From Gammaproteobacteria bacterium (GTDB lineage Bacteria; Pseudomonadota; Gammaproteobacteria; UBA4575), in the NCBI GenBank assembly GCA_011523795.1, contig WTFY01000008.1:72955-136954 (forward strand): DNA of 64,000 nucleotides, read 5' to 3'. The notes under the pieces were generated by a model. The model made no database searches. It was not told the DNA's origin and saw nothing but the letters and a program-made list of their open reading frames with translations. Shown piece by piece: positions 45,451-53,753 of this stretch. Position 1 is the stretch's first letter, and each line of letters opens with the position of its first letter. The position numbers and the translations under genes were made by a program.

Positions 45451-45781
45451 TTTTTACTCCGAAAAATTTAAGCGGTTAATCAGGTATCGGGGAGTCTGGT
45501 TGCCTGTATGCCCAGATGAATTCAGGTTGCGATGCCAGATGCATCCGGTGCAATTCTGTCAATTAATACTCCTCTCTGTCGAGTACAGCATGCGAGTTGT
45601 ATTTCTCGTTGATCAGGATGAAAGCATGGTTCATCGACTTTGTAGGGAGTTTAGTAATTTGAGCCGACATTTCCAAGGGTCGCAACCCCTGAATCCCATA
45701 GCTTCTGTCTATGTGGTTCTTATTTCTATTAGGCAATAGGGATAGTTAGGGGCTCCCAACAGGTATCGGATAACAAAGTGT
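45451..45781. other. intergenic region upstream of cbtB
   Basis: About 330 bp between the cbtB start and the stop of the phosphodiesterase gene, both on the minus strand. The cbtBA promoter must be here. I searched by eye for a B12-box (cobalamin riboswitch) and for GG-N10-GC promoters and found neither. Confidence 0.4.
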
Positions 45782-46609
45782 TCATCCTTGGACCCGAGCC
45801 TCGTTGACATAATGTACCTGAGTGTCTAATGCATTACCCAAGCCTAGTTTGACAAACCGGTACGCAGGAGGCAGCGTGTCCGGGCAGTATGCTTGTGAAA
45901 GCGGTTTAAACTGATGACAGGTAGAAGGTGTTGACAGCAGGCGCAGTCTGCCCGATTGCAGGTCAACTTCCTGATGTACGTGACCGAACAGTACTAGCGT
46001 GTCTTCAGGATGCCCGCTCAAAACCTGTAAGAACTCTGTACTGTTTTGCAGCCCGATATCGTCCAGCCACTGGCTGCCTACAGGTACCGGGGGATGGTGC
46101 AGGACAATGATGTTGAACAGGTTACAGCTCTGCTGCAAATAGTCTTCGAGTTGACGCAAGTTTTGGCAGGAAATTCTGCCGTGATGCTCGTTCAAGACCC
46201 AGCTGTCGAGCAGAACCAGCGAAAACCTGCCTAACTGGATGATGTGGACAGAGTTTACCGGGCAGTCAGGGATCACTCGCTGCAGATGTTCTGGGTTGTC
46301 ATGATTGCCGGGAACACAGTACACCGGGATGTCGTAATCCTTGATGATCGAACAAAATAATGAATAGCTTTCCGGTTTCCCTGTTTGTGAAATGTCACCG
46401 GTAAAAAGCCAGAAATCTATATCCGGGTAGCGTGTGATGCAGTTGGACAAAACAGCTTGCAGGCTTTTTCTTGTATTGAGCGCATGAAAGGATTCGCCTG
46501 CATTGTTCAGGATGTGCGTATCCGTGATGTGGATAAAACTCAAGGTATCTCGCGGATGTTCCTTGGGTCTATTGTACACAAGTGGAACTGTTCGCACGGC
46601 GGCATGCAA
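45782..46609 (-). CDS. CpdA-like metallophosphoesterase (3',5'-cAMP phosphodiesterase)
   Basis: A 275-residue calcineurin-like phosphoesterase. The metal-binding motifs are complete: TDTHI, GDISQTG, GNHDN, LHHPP and GHVH. CpdA of E. coli (275 residues) cleaves cAMP, and the size fits, but other cyclic nucleotides are possible in the class III PDE family. It is separate from the neighbours. Confidence 0.85.
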   Translation of the reverse strand: MHAAVRTVPLVYNRPKEHPRDTLSFIHITDTHILNNAGESFHALNTRKSLQAVLSNCITRYPDIDFWLFTGDISQTGKPESYSLFCSIIKDYDIPVYCVPGNHDNPEHLQRVIPDCPVNSVHIIQLGRFSLVLLDSWVLNEHHGRISCQNLRQLEDYLQQSCNLFNIIVLHHPPVPVGSQWLDDIGLQNSTEFLQVLSGHPEDTLVLFGHVHQEVDLQSGRLRLLSTPSTCHQFKPLSQAYCPDTLPPAYRFVKLGLGNALDTQVHYVNEARVQG

Positions 46610-46748
46610 GACTGGTTGAGTTTGACTGATTGGTGCTTTCAGATGAGACGTATACTAAAGCGTGAGTAATCTGCGTCAACTGAAAATTAGGGCGGTATGC
46701 CGCATAAATTCCTGGCACCCTGACTGCCTAGGAAAGCAGTATCCGATT

Positions 46749-47321
46749 TCAAACTCCATGAGGCTCGGTTGCAATGCGTCTCTGCAGCCTCTTCAGAGTT
46801 CGGATAAACACCTCTGCGTCCTGCTTTGACCTTGCCAGCACCAGTGCGCCCTGAATGCTGACGATGATGTCCTCTGCAGTTTCAGCTGCATTCTTTTCAC
46901 TGAAACCTGTGCGTTTGAGAGCAGAGGTCAGGGCATCCGTCCATGCGTTGAAGTACTTACTGATTCGGTCCCCGAACCGGTCCCGTGTGTCATTCAAAGC
47001 AAAGGCGCCAACCAGGCAGGTTCTTTCACCTGAACGAAAATAGCAGTTCACGGCCTCGAACATGGACCGTATGACGCCTTCTGGATGCTTGCTGTCAAGC
47101 ATTGTTGAAAAAACATTTTCTTCGAACCAGTTCGTGACATCGTCCAGCACGGCCTCGGCCATCTCCGTCTTGCCCCCGGGGAAGAAGTGATACAGGCTGC
47201 CCTTGCCCAGTCCTGTGTGCTGTGAAATTTCTGCGAGTGAACTGCCAGAGAATCCGTGTTCCCTGAAGACTTCACCGAGTGCCGGGATCGCGTCTCGACG
47301 TTCCGCGATTTCCCGTGGCAT
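46749..47321 (-). CDS. TetR/AcrR-family transcriptional regulator
   Basis: A 190-residue one-component regulator. The helix-turn-helix (about residues 24-45) reads GFSGSSLAEISQHTGLGKGSLYHFF, split here as two parts; the C-terminal ligand domain (TetR_C) follows with CLVGAFALNDTRD. It lies three bases after the DUF1348 gene on the same strand. A dyad upstream of that gene at 47814 is a likely operator, so it would control its own operon. The effector is unknown. Confidence 0.9.
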   Translation of the reverse strand: MPREIAERRDAIPALGEVFREHGFSGSSLAEISQHTGLGKGSLYHFFPGGKTEMAEAVLDDVTNWFEENVFSTMLDSKHPEGVIRSMFEAVNCYFRSGERTCLVGAFALNDTRDRFGDRISKYFNAWTDALTSALKRTGFSEKNAAETAEDIIVSIQGALVLARSKQDAEVFIRTLKRLQRRIATEPHGV

Positions 47322-47323
47322 GC

Positions 47324-47791
47324 CTACAACCCCAGTTCAGAGAGCCCTGGATAGTCATCCGGACGGGGTCCTTCCCCCCACAGGAATTTTCGGTCCGATT
47401 CCTTGATGGGAACGTCGTTGATGCTAGCCTCTCGTCGGAGCATCAGGCCATTTTTATCAAATTCCCAATTTTCATTTCCATGAGCCCGATACCAGCTTCC
47501 TGAATCATCGCGCCACTCATACTGAAAGCGCACTGCGATACGGTTGTCGTGATAGGTCCACAGTTCCTTGATCAGGTGATAGTCCAGTTCGCGTGCCCAC
47601 TTGCGCTGCAGGAACTCAACGATTGCTTCGCGACCATGAAAAAACTCGGCACGATTTCGCCAGCGACTGTCTTCTGAATAAGCCAGGGATACTTTTACCG
47701 GGTCACGAGAATTCCACGCGTTTTCAGCCATTCGAACTTTCTGAGCAGCAGTTTCATGGGTAAACGGGGGAAAAGGGGGTCGTTCAGACAT
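47324..47791 (-). CDS. DUF1348 (NTF2-like) family protein
   Basis: A 155-residue protein of the nuclear-transport-factor-2-like fold, family DUF1348 ([45 protein letters not shown]). Such proteins are frequent partners of TetR regulators and may act on small hydrophobic compounds; activity unknown. Start ATG 47791 has AAGGAG upstream; a longer frame to 47839 crosses the operator. Confidence 0.88.
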   Translation of the reverse strand: MSERPPFPPFTHETAAQKVRMAENAWNSRDPVKVSLAYSEDSRWRNRAEFFHGREAIVEFLQRKWARELDYHLIKELWTYHDNRIAVRFQYEWRDDSGSWYRAHGNENWEFDKNGLMLRREASINDVPIKESDRKFLWGEGPRPDDYPGLSELGL

Positions 47792-47813
47792 GGTGTCAAC
47801 TCCTTGTTGTTTT

Positions 47814-47846
47814 GTACTGGTCAGTACAGTATATACCAATCAGTAC
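47814..47846. promoter_or_regulatory. probable TetR-family operator
   Basis: GTACTG-GT-CAGTAC (47814-47827) is a perfect 6+6 dyad, followed by a further CAGTAC half-site at 47841-47846. TATATA lies between them, possibly the -10. It sits 23 bp before the DUF1348 start, consistent with repression by the TetR protein of the same operon. Confidence 0.6.
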
Positions 47847-48107
47847 AATAATGCTGAAATTTGTGGTCACCTAACATCCATGAGATTATCGCCGACCGCC
47901 TGGGAATCACGTCCAGCTTACCTTTCATACAGAGTCGACAAACCACGTATTCACGCATATCTGCTTGAAGATATCCTGGTGCCCGGTCGCATACATGATT
48001 CGGGGACTTGTTCAGAAGATGGATGGTCGTAACGATGGTGTACTATTTGGCGTCTGCTCAAGGACAATTTGTTTTCCGCAGAAATTCCATACACGCTAGG
48101 ATTGTTT

Positions 48108-49133
48108 ATGGCACGAATCCATTTCAAGCCCAGTGGACGTGAGATCAGCAGCCGGGATGGCGAGACCGTGTTGGCTGCAGCACTTCGTGAGGGGCTGGTA
48201 TTCCCGTACAGCTGCCGTAGCGGAAGCTGTGGGATATGCCACGCCCGTTTGGTATCCGGTGAAGTGCAGCCAGGCACTTCACCGGATGGAGTGCTGGATG
48301 CATCCGCTTTGGCATCCGGCGCGATTCTGCTGTGCCAGGCCATCTCAAGCTCAGATGAACTGGTCATAGAAGCCCACGAGATCGAGACGCTGGCCGAGAC
48401 ACAGGTCCGCACGTTGCCATTTCGTGTCACAAGGCTAGAAGCGCTCAGTCACGACGTAACAGCGGTTACACTCGGGTTGCTGAAAGGTCGCGGCAGGCTT
48501 GAGTTTATTGCTGGACAATATGTAGATCTGTTGTTGTGGGATAACTCTCGACGCAGCTATTCGATAGCCAGCACACCGGACAATACCGAGTCAATCAAGC
48601 TGCATGTGCGAAGGATTCCAGGCGGAAAATTCAGTGATCATGAGCTCAGTACGCTCAAGCAACAGGATGTGTTGCGTGTCATGGGCCCTCTTGGCACCTT
48701 TTTTATGCGAGATGACTTGCGTCCTGCAATCTGTGTAGCTGGAGGTACGGGTTTTGCCTCGGTTGCGGCCATGATTGAGAGCCTGCGAATTCAGGGTAAA
48801 CGGAGCCCAGTCGAATTTTACTGGGGTGTACGTTCGAGGCGGGATCTGTATTGCCTGGAGCAGGTGAGCATGTGGGAAAACGAAATGGGTATCAGGTTCA
48901 CACCCGTGTTGTCCAGGCCTGACCTGGATTGGGACGGGCAGAGTGGCTGGGTACATGAAGCGGTATTGGCCGACTACACGGACTTGTCGGGCTTACAGGT
49001 GTATGCCAGTGGCCCTCCAGAGATGATTGCCGCAATTCGCGAGACATTTCCTGAGCATGGTCTAGCTGCGGATGCCCTCTACTATGACTCATTTGAGCAT
49101 GCTGTGGACCCGCCCGGCTTGGAACCTGAATAA
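48108..49133 (+). CDS. ferredoxin-NAD(P)H reductase with N-terminal 2Fe-2S domain
   Basis: A 341-residue electron-transfer protein. Plant-type ferredoxin domain (1-90) with cluster cysteines Cys36, Cys41, Cys44 and Cys76, then an FAD domain with RSYSIAST and an NAD(P) domain with CVAGGTGFASVAAMI. The order is that of class IB oxygenase reductases and of the CDP-6-deoxy-glucoseen reductase-like proteins (AscD type) that are common orphans in gammaproteobacteria. No oxygenase gene is nearby. ATG 48108 is preferred over the upstream start at 48069, as the ferredoxin strand starts right there. Confidence 0.88.
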   Translation: MARIHFKPSGREISSRDGETVLAAALREGLVFPYSCRSGSCGICHARLVSGEVQPGTSPDGVLDASALASGAILLCQAISSSDELVIEAHEIETLAETQVRTLPFRVTRLEALSHDVTAVTLGLLKGRGRLEFIAGQYVDLLLWDNSRRSYSIASTPDNTESIKLHVRRIPGGKFSDHELSTLKQQDVLRVMGPLGTFFMRDDLRPAICVAGGTGFASVAAMIESLRIQGKRSPVEFYWGVRSRRDLYCLEQVSMWENEMGIRFTPVLSRPDLDWDGQSGWVHEAVLADYTDLSGLQVYASGPPEMIAAIRETFPEHGLAADALYYDSFEHAVDPPGLEPE

Positions 49134-49230
49134 CGTTTCTCCCGATAACGAAATATGCTGCCGGGGCAGGTTGATTTTAGAACCATGGAATATAATGCTG
49201 CATGCGAATGCTAGTTATTCGAGGTAAACA

Positions 49231-49494
49231 ATGAATACGTTGATTGATAAGTTGGTAGATGTAGTTACGGCAGGGAACAGGCCGTTTCGCATACTCCTGT
49301 TTGGAGGAATTTTCATGGGCTTGCTTATCATGAACCTTCTAGCAAGGCTTTTTGGTATAAAAACCGATATAGGAGGAGATGTGAACCTGGCCAATATTGT
49401 GTTGATCGTGATTTCCTTGCTCGCAGGTTTCGGGATCTCGTATTGCCTCGTGCATTTCGCAGACGCGAGCAAGCGAAGGCGCATGCAAAAATAA
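49231..49494 (+). CDS. small membrane protein, hypothetical
   Basis: An 87-residue protein with two predicted membrane helices (about 20-40 and 53-73) and a basic C-terminus (SKRRRMQK). CGAGGT precedes the ATG. No family recognised. It lies between the reductase and convergent cyn-side genes. Confidence 0.65.
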   Translation: MNTLIDKLVDVVTAGNRPFRILLFGGIFMGLLIMNLLARLFGIKTDIGGDVNLANIVLIVISLLAGFGISYCLVHFADASKRRRMQK

Positions 49495-49544
49495 ATCTGC
49501 TCGGGTACTTTCGTCTGTTTTGGCAGGTAGCGGGGTCAGCCGGG

Positions 49545-49880
49545 CTAGGCTACGTTCCAGACCAATGCATAGCCTGACCTGTCCACATGGCCCTGGTTGT
49601 CAACAATGATGATTTCAGCCCCACATGACCGCACGGCCTGATTGAGAGGGCTGCTAAACACCAGCTTTCGAAACTGACTATATCCAGTGTGAGCGAATAT
49701 CGTGTTCTGGCACTGAAGGAAAGCGTGGAGGTCTGGCAATGAGAAACACCAGCGACCCGGTTCGATGCTGAAGTTCAAATCAAGTTCCAGTTTTTCCAGC
49801 ACATTCTGGTCTTTTCGAGCTGCCTGCTTGAAAAAAGAGACAAGCTCCCGCTGTGCGGCATCGTCAGCAATAGATTCCAC
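49545..49880 (-). CDS. hypothetical protein downstream of cynS
   Basis: 111 residues from a GTG start (codon at 49880). The codons just upstream remain open for about 10 residues and look coding, so the true start may be earlier, with the 5' part disrupted. No family recognised. Residues 1-30 are helical and charged; the rest mixes strands (EIIIVDNQGHVDRSG). It lies 92 bp after the cynS stop on the same strand, so it may be in the cyn transcript. Confidence 0.55.
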   Translation of the reverse strand: MESIADDAAQRELVSFFKQAARKDQNVLEKLELDLNFSIEPGRWCFSLPDLHAFLQCQNTIFAHTGYSQFRKLVFSSPLNQAVRSCGAEIIIVDNQGHVDRSGYALVWNVA

Positions 49881-49972
49881 GTCGAGGCGGTTTGATAGTG
49901 TTGGATCCTGTCAGGATTCCGATGCTGGAGCAACGGAGTCCTGGAGGAGGCCGCAAATCCCGAACCCCGAGA

Positions 49973-50413
49973 TCACCACGCACTGTATTTCAGGAATTTG
50001 CCATTCAAGGTAAGGATGACTCGGTCACCTTTGGGGTTTTCCTCCTTGTCGATGTCCATGGAGAAATCAATCGCACTCATGATTCCGTCACCGAATTTTT
50101 CGTGAATGATTTCCTTGATCGTGTATCCGTACACACCAACAATTTCGTACAGCCGGTAAATCACGGGGTCTTGCGGGATCGTCTTTTCCCATGACTTGCA
50201 CGGGAACTCCTGCAGTGCTGCACAGACGTTTTCGTCCAGCTCGAGCACCTCACACAGGCTTTTTGCTATATTTTCCGGCATGCTGTTCATTCCGAAACAG
50301 GCAGAGGCCACCCACGTTTCACCCATGCCTACCTTGCTGGCAATAGCCTCCCAGGTTAATCCTTTCGCCTTTTTTGATGAGATGATCAAATCAGTCATTT
50401 CTTCTTTAGTCAT
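49973..50413 (-). CDS. cynS: cyanate hydratase (cyanase)
   Basis: A 146-residue cyanase that reacts cyanate with bicarbonate to give ammonia and CO2 via carbamate. The catalytic residues are intact: Arg87 and Glu90 in YRLYE and Ser113 in GDGIMSAIDF (Arg96, Glu99, Ser122 in E. coli). The N-terminal half is the helix-turn-helix-like decamer domain. GGAG lies upstream of the ATG. A sigma-54-type promoter and NtrC-like sites are upstream. Cyanate may come from the outside or from partial oxidation of thiocyanate; the thiocyanate hydrolase operon faces away 1.8 kb off. Confidence 0.96.
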   Translation of the reverse strand: MTKEEMTDLIISSKKAKGLTWEAIASKVGMGETWVASACFGMNSMPENIAKSLCEVLELDENVCAALQEFPCKSWEKTIPQDPVIYRLYEIVGVYGYTIKEIIHEKFGDGIMSAIDFSMDIDKEENPKGDRVILTLNGKFLKYSAW

Positions 50414-50449
50414 TCCTTTTCTCCAAAACTAGCTATACAAGAGTATCTT

Positions 50450-50465
50450 AGCAAAAAGCAGGCCA
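50450..50465 (-). promoter_or_regulatory. sigma-54-type promoter for cynS
   Basis: Read on the minus strand: TGGCCTG-CTTT-TTGCT, with GG-N10-GC spacing and only one mismatch to TGGCAYR-N4-TTGCW. The predicted transcript starts about 25-30 bp before the cynS ATG at 50413. Confidence 0.72.
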
Positions 50466-50537
50466 ACTCCTGTTTTGGCCTATACAAGCGGATAAGGGTC
50501 GATCCGGAGTAGGTGGAATTCGGCAAGGAACTGGTGA

Positions 50538-50564
50538 TGCACTATTTTGGTGCGCCAATGCACC
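50538..50564. promoter_or_regulatory. NtrC-type enhancer with three phased half-sites
   Basis: TGCAC-TATTTT-GGTGC (50538-50553) is a near-perfect NtrC dyad. The GGTGC then shares a second dyad with GCACC at 50560-50564 (N6 spacer). The half-sites are thus spaced 11 bp, one helical turn. They lie 73-114 bp upstream of the cynS sigma-54-type promoter. Confidence 0.7.
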
Positions 50565-50644
50565 TCTGTTGACGACATCCAAATCAGGCAGGTCATGCAT
50601 ACCCAGCCGTGAGAAAGCGCACAAATGCAGAGCAAGTATGAAAA

Positions 50645-51577
50645 TTACAGCATTTGTTTTTCATGGAGCATGCGTGAAGACCAATCCGATGCCAATTCAA
50701 GAAACGCTGTGCATGCAGGGCTCTTGTAGCCGCCCTTGTTCCAGACCAGGCTGACGGTATGGTGGGGAAGTTCTGGTACCACTTCTATAGGATTTAGCCC
50801 GGGTTGTGTATTGATAATTGTGTTGGGCAGTACCGTCGCGAGCATGCCGAGTTCTACCATTTCGATGATTACGGTGAGGGAATTGGTTTCGATTGCGATG
50901 TGCGGTTCAATGCTATGGTCATGGCAGTATCGATCAATATGATGACGCAATGCGAAGTCTGAATTGAGCTGTACCAGTGATTCCTTTGCAAATTCCTGCA
51001 AGCTCATCCGTCTCTTGCGGTTGACAAGGGGATGGTCTTTGCCAACCGCCAGGTACAGTGCCTCTTCAAACAGTGTGAATGTTTCAGTGGGACCTGATAG
51101 ATCTTCTGGGCCGGCGGGCTTGCTGAATGTGATGCCAATATCAATCCGGGCTTCTGATATTGCAGACTCGATGTCATCTTGGGGCATGTCGAGGGTGCTC
51201 AGGGTGATGCCAGGATACCGGCTGTTGTAATGAGCCAGCAAGGAACAGGTCAGGTAGTCTGTAATTGGCGTCCATCCCAGCCGCAGAGAACCTCGAGACA
51301 GATTTTTAATATCATGAATTGCCCGGGTACCCGCATTCAGTTCTCCCCAGGCACGCCGCGCATGACGCACGTAGATTTTTCCAGCGTCTGTGAGCTTTAC
51401 TGTTCGTCCGGACCTGTCCAGTAGGGGAGATTTGAGATAGTCCTCCAGCTGCTTGATTTGCTGCGATAAGGTGGGTTGAGAGACATGTAAAGTTTCCGCA
51501 GCTCGTGTATAACTCCCATGTTCTGCGATCGCAATTAGATACTGTAGAGAGCGTGGGAAAATATCCCTACGGTCCAT
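50645..51577 (-). CDS. LysR-type transcriptional regulator, CynR-like
   Basis: A 310-residue LysR protein. The winged helix-turn-helix (about residues 8-65) carries SLQYLIAIAEHGSYTRAAET and LHVSQPTLSQQIKQLED; the periplasmic-binding-like effector domain follows. It most resembles the CynR/CysB-like group, on similarity and on its place between cynS and the scn operon. Start ATG 51577 has AGGAG seven bases before. Its start codon lies within a perfect T-N11-A dyad. The effector could be cyanate or thiocyanate; this is inference. Confidence 0.88.
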   Translation of the reverse strand: MDRRDIFPRSLQYLIAIAEHGSYTRAAETLHVSQPTLSQQIKQLEDYLKSPLLDRSGRTVKLTDAGKIYVRHARRAWGELNAGTRAIHDIKNLSRGSLRLGWTPITDYLTCSLLAHYNSRYPGITLSTLDMPQDDIESAISEARIDIGITFSKPAGPEDLSGPTETFTLFEEALYLAVGKDHPLVNRKRRMSLQEFAKESLVQLNSDFALRHHIDRYCHDHSIEPHIAIETNSLTVIIEMVELGMLATVLPNTIINTQPGLNPIEVVPELPHHTVSLVWNKGGYKSPACTAFLELASDWSSRMLHEKQML

Positions 51578-51592
51578 AGTTAACTCCTATGG
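51574..51592. promoter_or_regulatory. LysR-type box overlapping the regulator's start
   Basis: CCATAG-N7-CTATGG is a perfect 6+6 dyad containing ATAG-N7-CTAT, i.e. the T-N11-A LysR box. It covers the start codon of the LysR gene and lies 170 bp before scnB. A partial copy of its core (TAACTCCT at 51581-51588) recurs at 51626-51633. This suits autorepression and divergent control of scn. Confidence 0.6.
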
Positions 51593-51759
51593 GTTTAATA
51601 AATATAAAGTCTTGGATTAATAACATAACTCCTTTAGACTGTCATTATTAAATATGTACGCCCTATAAAATAAGTAAATAAGAAGATACTAAGATACTTT
51701 GATTTCACGGGTTGCAAAACAACTAATTTGCTAATCAATTTAAGGAGGAATCTAAGGTT

Positions 51760-52191
51760 ATGTCATCCGATACCAGACAGAGAGTCTTGCGGCATATTGA
51801 CCTTGTGGGCCAACTGCAACCGGCCTTACATCAGCCGCAGCATGCACCGCTTCCCACCGAGGTTGACAATGCCCATTTCAGGGCTTACATGCGTACGTCG
51901 CATGATGTGGGTGGCGAACCTGATGTATCCATTCGGTGGCATGAAAAAGAAGAAGAGCAGTGGGAGCTGAATACATACGTGACCTGCGAATGCCTGGCAT
52001 GGCGTGGCGTCTGGAACGCCGAAGAAAGGCGCCGTCGGCAGAATGTTGATCTTGGACAGACACAGTACTTGGGTCTGCCATATTATGGGCGTTGGTTACT
52101 GTCAGCGGCCAGGATCATGGTCGACAAGCAGCACATCACTCTCACAGAATTAATCAACAAGATTGATGAGGTCAAAAAGCGCTATGAGTAG
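51760..52191 (+). CDS. scnB: thiocyanate hydrolase beta subunit
   Basis: A 143-residue protein matching the N-terminal domain of nitrile hydratase beta, which in thiocyanate hydrolase is a separate subunit (beta, ScnB; 157 in Thiobacillus thioparus). Typical stretch: NAHFRAYMRTSHDVGGEPDV. The start follows AGGAGG (51743-51748). Gene order B-A-C is that of T. thioparus. It forms the enzyme with ScnA and ScnC, hydrolysing SCN- to carbonyl sulfide and ammonia. It overlaps scnA by 8 bp. Confidence 0.92.
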   Translation: MSSDTRQRVLRHIDLVGQLQPALHQPQHAPLPTEVDNAHFRAYMRTSHDVGGEPDVSIRWHEKEEEQWELNTYVTCECLAWRGVWNAEERRRRQNVDLGQTQYLGLPYYGRWLLSAARIMVDKQHITLTELINKIDEVKKRYE

Positions 52192-52537
52192 AGGTCATCA
52201 TGCCGAAAAGGCTACGGGGAAAGGCGACCCCCAGTGTTTTGCAGGTGAGGCTGGAGAGCCAAAATTCAAGGTCGGTGACCGGGTTCGGATTCGTGATTTG
52301 CCGGATGTTTTCTACACCAGGTGCCAAGTATATACCCGGGGAGCGGAAGGTGTAGTAACTGTTGTGACACACGAGAGTCCTGCTCCGGAAGACGAGGCTT
52401 GGGATAACGTTGATGATCCCGAGTGGTTTTACATTGTGCGTTTCAAGCAGAAGGACCTCTGGCCTGAGTATCCTGATGCCTATGCTAACGACACATTGCA
52501 GACTGAGTTTTCCGAGCGCTGGCTCGAGCCTGTATAA
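52184..52537 (+). CDS. scnA: thiocyanate hydrolase alpha subunit
   Basis: A 117-residue protein equal to the C-terminal SH3-like domain of nitrile hydratase beta (FKVGDRVRIRDLPDVFYTR, GAEGVVTVV, ERWLEPV). In SCNase this is the alpha subunit (126 in T. thioparus). ATG 52184 is preferred (MSRGHHAEKATG), overlapping the scnB stop; a TTG at 52163 is in frame. The split of one beta-type chain into ScnB and ScnA distinguishes SCNase from nitrile hydratase. Confidence 0.92.
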   Translation: MSRGHHAEKATGKGDPQCFAGEAGEPKFKVGDRVRIRDLPDVFYTRCQVYTRGAEGVVTVVTHESPAPEDEAWDNVDDPEWFYIVRFKQKDLWPEYPDAYANDTLQTEFSERWLEPV

Positions 52538-52601
52538 GACGACCAACGCGGTTCAACGTATAACAGAGAACAGAATACAGAGGATTAAAGAGGACAAGAT
52601 T

Positions 52602-53294
52602 ATGGCTCAAGATCATAAAGCTGCACCTATGGTGGATGAGGTCAGCGAATTCGAAGTGCTGGAAATTGCCGTTCGTGAACTAGCGATCGAAAAAGGTCTT
52701 TTCAGTGCAGAAGACCATCGGCGTTTCGCGGAGTTTGCGCACAGTATAGGACCATTGCCGGCTGCACGGCTGGTGGCCAAGGCTTGGCTGGACCCAGAGT
52801 TCAAGAAGCTTGCACTTGAAGATGGTTTCACTGCGAGCAAGGAAGTGGGCATTGACTGGCTGAATCCAACAGGATTTGGAACACCCAGTGATTACTGTGA
52901 CCTGCGTGTCCTGGAAAATACGCCTTCGTTGCATAACGTGGTGGTATGTACACTGTGTTCGTGCTACCCGCGGCCAATTTTGGGACACTCTCCCGAGTGG
53001 TACCGTACGCCAAACTATCGTCGCAGACTGGTTCGGTGGCCTAGGCAGGTACTGGCCGAATTTGGTTTGCAGATTCCTGCTGATGTTGAGATCAGGGTCG
53101 AAGACTCGAACCAGAAATGCAGGTTTATGGTCATGCCTATGCGGCCTGAAGGTACGGAAGACTGGACTGAGGATCAGCTTACGGAAATTGTGACTCGTGA
53201 CTGCATGCTTGGGGTGGCACTGCCACATCCTGACCGTAAGGGGGATGACAGGCGACCGGTACACAAGGCAGCTAACCCGGTACACGGGCACTAG
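52602..53294 (+). CDS. scnC: thiocyanate hydrolase gamma subunit (cobalt site)
   Basis: A 230-residue catalytic subunit homologous to nitrile hydratase alpha. The metal claw CTLCSC is at Cys116, Cys119, Ser120 and Cys121; in SCNase, Cys119 and Cys121 equivalents are oxidised to sulfinic and sulfenic acids. The Thr in CTLCSC is the cobalt-type signature. Also family-typical: NTPSLHNVVV before it and YRRRLVRWPRQVL after. ATG 52602 has GAGGA upstream. The alternative, cobalt nitrile hydratase, is disfavoured by the separate ScnA and ScnB chains. Confidence 0.94.
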   Translation: MAQDHKAAPMVDEVSEFEVLEIAVRELAIEKGLFSAEDHRRFAEFAHSIGPLPAARLVAKAWLDPEFKKLALEDGFTASKEVGIDWLNPTGFGTPSDYCDLRVLENTPSLHNVVVCTLCSCYPRPILGHSPEWYRTPNYRRRLVRWPRQVLAEFGLQIPADVEIRVEDSNQKCRFMVMPMRPEGTEDWTEDQLTEIVTRDCMLGVALPHPDRKGDDRRPVHKAANPVHGH

Positions 53295-53300
53295 GCGAAC

Positions 53301-53684
53301 ATGACGACCTTGAGGAAAAACAATCCTGAAGCCGAAGTCCCGAATTCTGAATTTTCGCCGATTTCGCTTCTGGAGAAGGTTCGAGAACAGGGCAGGGTGT
53401 GGGAAGACCTTGCCAAGCAGTATGGTGTAGATAACGCAGACCCACCCTGGAAGATCAATCTGGACTCAACATGTGAAGCACTTGCTGCTGAGCAGTGTAC
53501 GTTGCCTGTGCTGGAACGGCGCAATGAAGAAGATGTGCTTTCCGAAACACTTTACAAGGACGTACCGTACCCGGAACGCCAACTCCTGGCGCTTGTACAT
53601 TCAATGATACAACGTGGACTGATTGATGAAGAGGAGCTTGCTGCGCGTATGAAATTTATCGACAAACGCCTGAATAGCGCTTGA
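53301..53684 (+). CDS. thiocyanate hydrolase activator (P15K-like)
   Basis: A 127-residue protein seven bases after scnC. It resembles P15K of T. thioparus and nitrile hydratase activators (which help insert cobalt and oxidise the claw cysteines): W-rich PPWKINLDSTCEALAAEQ and PYPERQLLALVHSMIQRG. Its place and length match P15K (about 15 kDa). The chaperone role is from the literature on that protein. Confidence 0.85.
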   Translation: MTTLRKNNPEAEVPNSEFSPISLLEKVREQGRVWEDLAKQYGVDNADPPWKINLDSTCEALAAEQCTLPVLERRNEEDVLSETLYKDVPYPERQLLALVHSMIQRGLIDEEELAARMKFIDKRLNSA

Positions 53685-53753
53685 TACTCTCGACAGTACC
53701 TGTTTTGAGTGTTGAATTGGGAGCAGTGAAGCAAACACGAATTAAGGAGTAAT

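Noticed and set aside
45451-45781. Cobalamin riboswitch controlling cbtBA
   Set aside because: No B12-box-like sequence (GCCACTG region) or the other conserved blocks could be found on the minus strand.
51567-51626. A 19-codon frame with AAAGGAG just upstream, ending over the start of the LysR gene, as a leader peptide
   Set aside because: The Shine-Dalgarno sequence is only two bases from the ATG, too close for good initiation, and it is explained by the repeated TAACTCCT element.
52602-53294. Nitrile hydratase alpha subunit
   Set aside because: The beta-type chain is split into two genes in the order scnB-scnA, and a P15K-like gene follows, the pattern of thiocyanate hydrolase.
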